Positions 31,761 to 32,099 of a stretch of 32,099 bases of DNA are shown here, one piece after another. The notes beneath the pieces were generated by a model. The model was not told the DNA's origin. It saw nothing but the letters and a program-made list of their open reading frames with translations, and searched no databases. A program made the position numbers and the translations under genes. Origin of the DNA: a virus; the IMG/VR virus record IMGVR_UViG_3300038696_000352, positions 1-32,099 of that record. One strand, written 5' to 3'. Position 1 is the first letter of the stretch; each line of letters opens with the position of its first letter.

Positions 31761-31781
31761 AGGGTGAAACGGTTTCACCCT
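31761..31781. promoter_or_regulatory. Perfect palindromic operator-like site, right copy
   Basis: Arms AGGGTGAAAC and GTTTCACCCT flank a central G, a perfect 21-bp palindrome. It lies in the 193-nt divergent region, 80 nt before one gene and 93 nt before the other, the usual place for a repressor or activator site. A near-copy lies at 26764-26781. Confidence 0.7.
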
Positions 31782-31873
31782 CGTTTCGCGAGCGTGGGTG
31801 TACCCGTTTGAAGGTAGAAGCGGGTTTGGCAAAGCTGTTTTCTGAGGACATGTCCACTGCCCTGAGGATCATC

Positions 31874-32077
31874 ATGATACGACCCAATCCCCTGCCCCCC
31901 GACCGCATGACGGCGCATGAGCGGCGCACCGAGCTTTACGGCCTGCTAGCCACGGCCGTGGTGCGCCTTTTTGACCGCGATCGCGACCATCCATCCCAAA
32001 ATACTGGAGACAGTTCGCTACACTTCCGGCCAGAACAGAGCGGTACTGCAGCTCCAACCCAGAGGAGATCTGCATGA
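31874..32077 (+). CDS. Small conserved protein upstream of DUF2924/recombinase genes
   Basis: A 67-residue protein starting MIRPNPLPPDRMTAHERRTE. The motifs NPLPPDRMT...ERR near the start and TGDSSLHFRPEQSG near the end are ones I know from a widespread small protein preceding DUF2924 and recombinase genes in alphaproteobacterial prophages and islands. The ATG at 31874 has GAGG 8-11 nt upstream and gives this typical beginning; an ATG 24 nt further upstream (31850) is possible. The stop overlaps the next ATG as ATGA. Function unknown. Confidence 0.8.
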   Translation: MIRPNPLPPDRMTAHERRTELYGLLATAVVRLFDRDRDHPSQNTGDSSLHFRPEQSGTAAPTQRRSA

Positions 32078-32099
32078 CCACACATGAACCCATCCTAGC
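32074..32099 (+). CDS. Start of the next gene (probably DUF2924), cut by window end
   Basis: Only eight complete codons are visible (MTTHEPIL). The ATG overlaps the previous stop as ATGA and has GAGGAG 6 nt upstream, so the start is firm. The identity is inferred only from the usual order small LPPDRMT protein - DUF2924 protein - recombinase. Confidence 0.5.

Noticed and set aside
1-32099. CRISPR array, tRNA genes or insertion sequence
   Set aside because: I saw no regularly spaced identical repeats, no cloverleaf with a plausible anticodon, and no transposase motif in any frame.

Overview
The window reads as a lambda-like siphoviral prophage in a GC-rich alphaproteobacterium, most likely a member of the Rhodobacteraceae. 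The evidence is the head-gene order (Nu1/GpA terminase, gpW, lambda-type portal, ClpP-like protease, gpD decoration, gpE capsid) together with small conserved proteins typical of Rhodobacteraceae prophages (DUF6441, DUF6362, DUF7220, DUF3489). Assignments rest on motifs and remembered family features; no database search was run.

Layout. (1) Positions 1-14585, minus strand: the late packaging and morphogenesis module, running from the small terminase at 14585 leftwards to a tape measure protein cut by the window start. Genes are tightly packed with many ATGA stop/start overlaps. Two interruptions stand out: a plus-strand, AT-richer gene of unknown function (4449-5315) between two tail/connector genes, and a convergent pair, DUF1186/SEC-C (10573-11469) and DUF1989 (11473-12090), between gpW and the large terminase. 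(2) Positions 14700-16398, plus strand: a divergent run of five small phage genes, the last a DUF3489 protein. (3) Positions 16456-26430, minus strand: replication and DNA modification. From the promoter-proximal end these are a Toprim primase fused to a helicase with a cysteine cluster, two small unknown genes, a frameshifted small gene, DUF6362, an unknown inserted gene flanked by a repeated fragment of DUF6362, a ParB-domain adenine-type methyltransferase, a cytosine-5 methyltransferase with a second open frame of unusual repeat structure, a truncated DUF7220 gene and a small-molecule-type methyltransferase. (4) Positions 26431-32099: a gene-poor stretch with GGGTGAA-type repeats, a large SWIM/SNF2 helicase, an unknown gene, and the start of a plus-strand operon (a small conserved gene followed by the first codons of the next gene, probably DUF2924). 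In related elements that operon leads to a site-specific recombinase, so an integration module probably lies just outside the window.

How it works together. The terminase, portal, protease, decoration and capsid proteins build and fill the head. The connector, tail terminator, tube, chaperones and tape measure build a long non-contractile tail. The primase-helicase drives replication, and the two DNA methyltransferases probably protect phage DNA from host restriction. A nearly identical palindrome (arms AGGGTGAAAC / GTTTCACCCT) lies upstream of both the replication operon and the right-hand operon, suggesting one regulator controls both.

The features most worth a second look are the two-frame coding of the cytosine methyltransferase region, a 60-nt interrupted palindrome inside the primase-helicase gene, the shared palindromic operator, and several precise insertions of non-phage genes into otherwise canonical phage modules.
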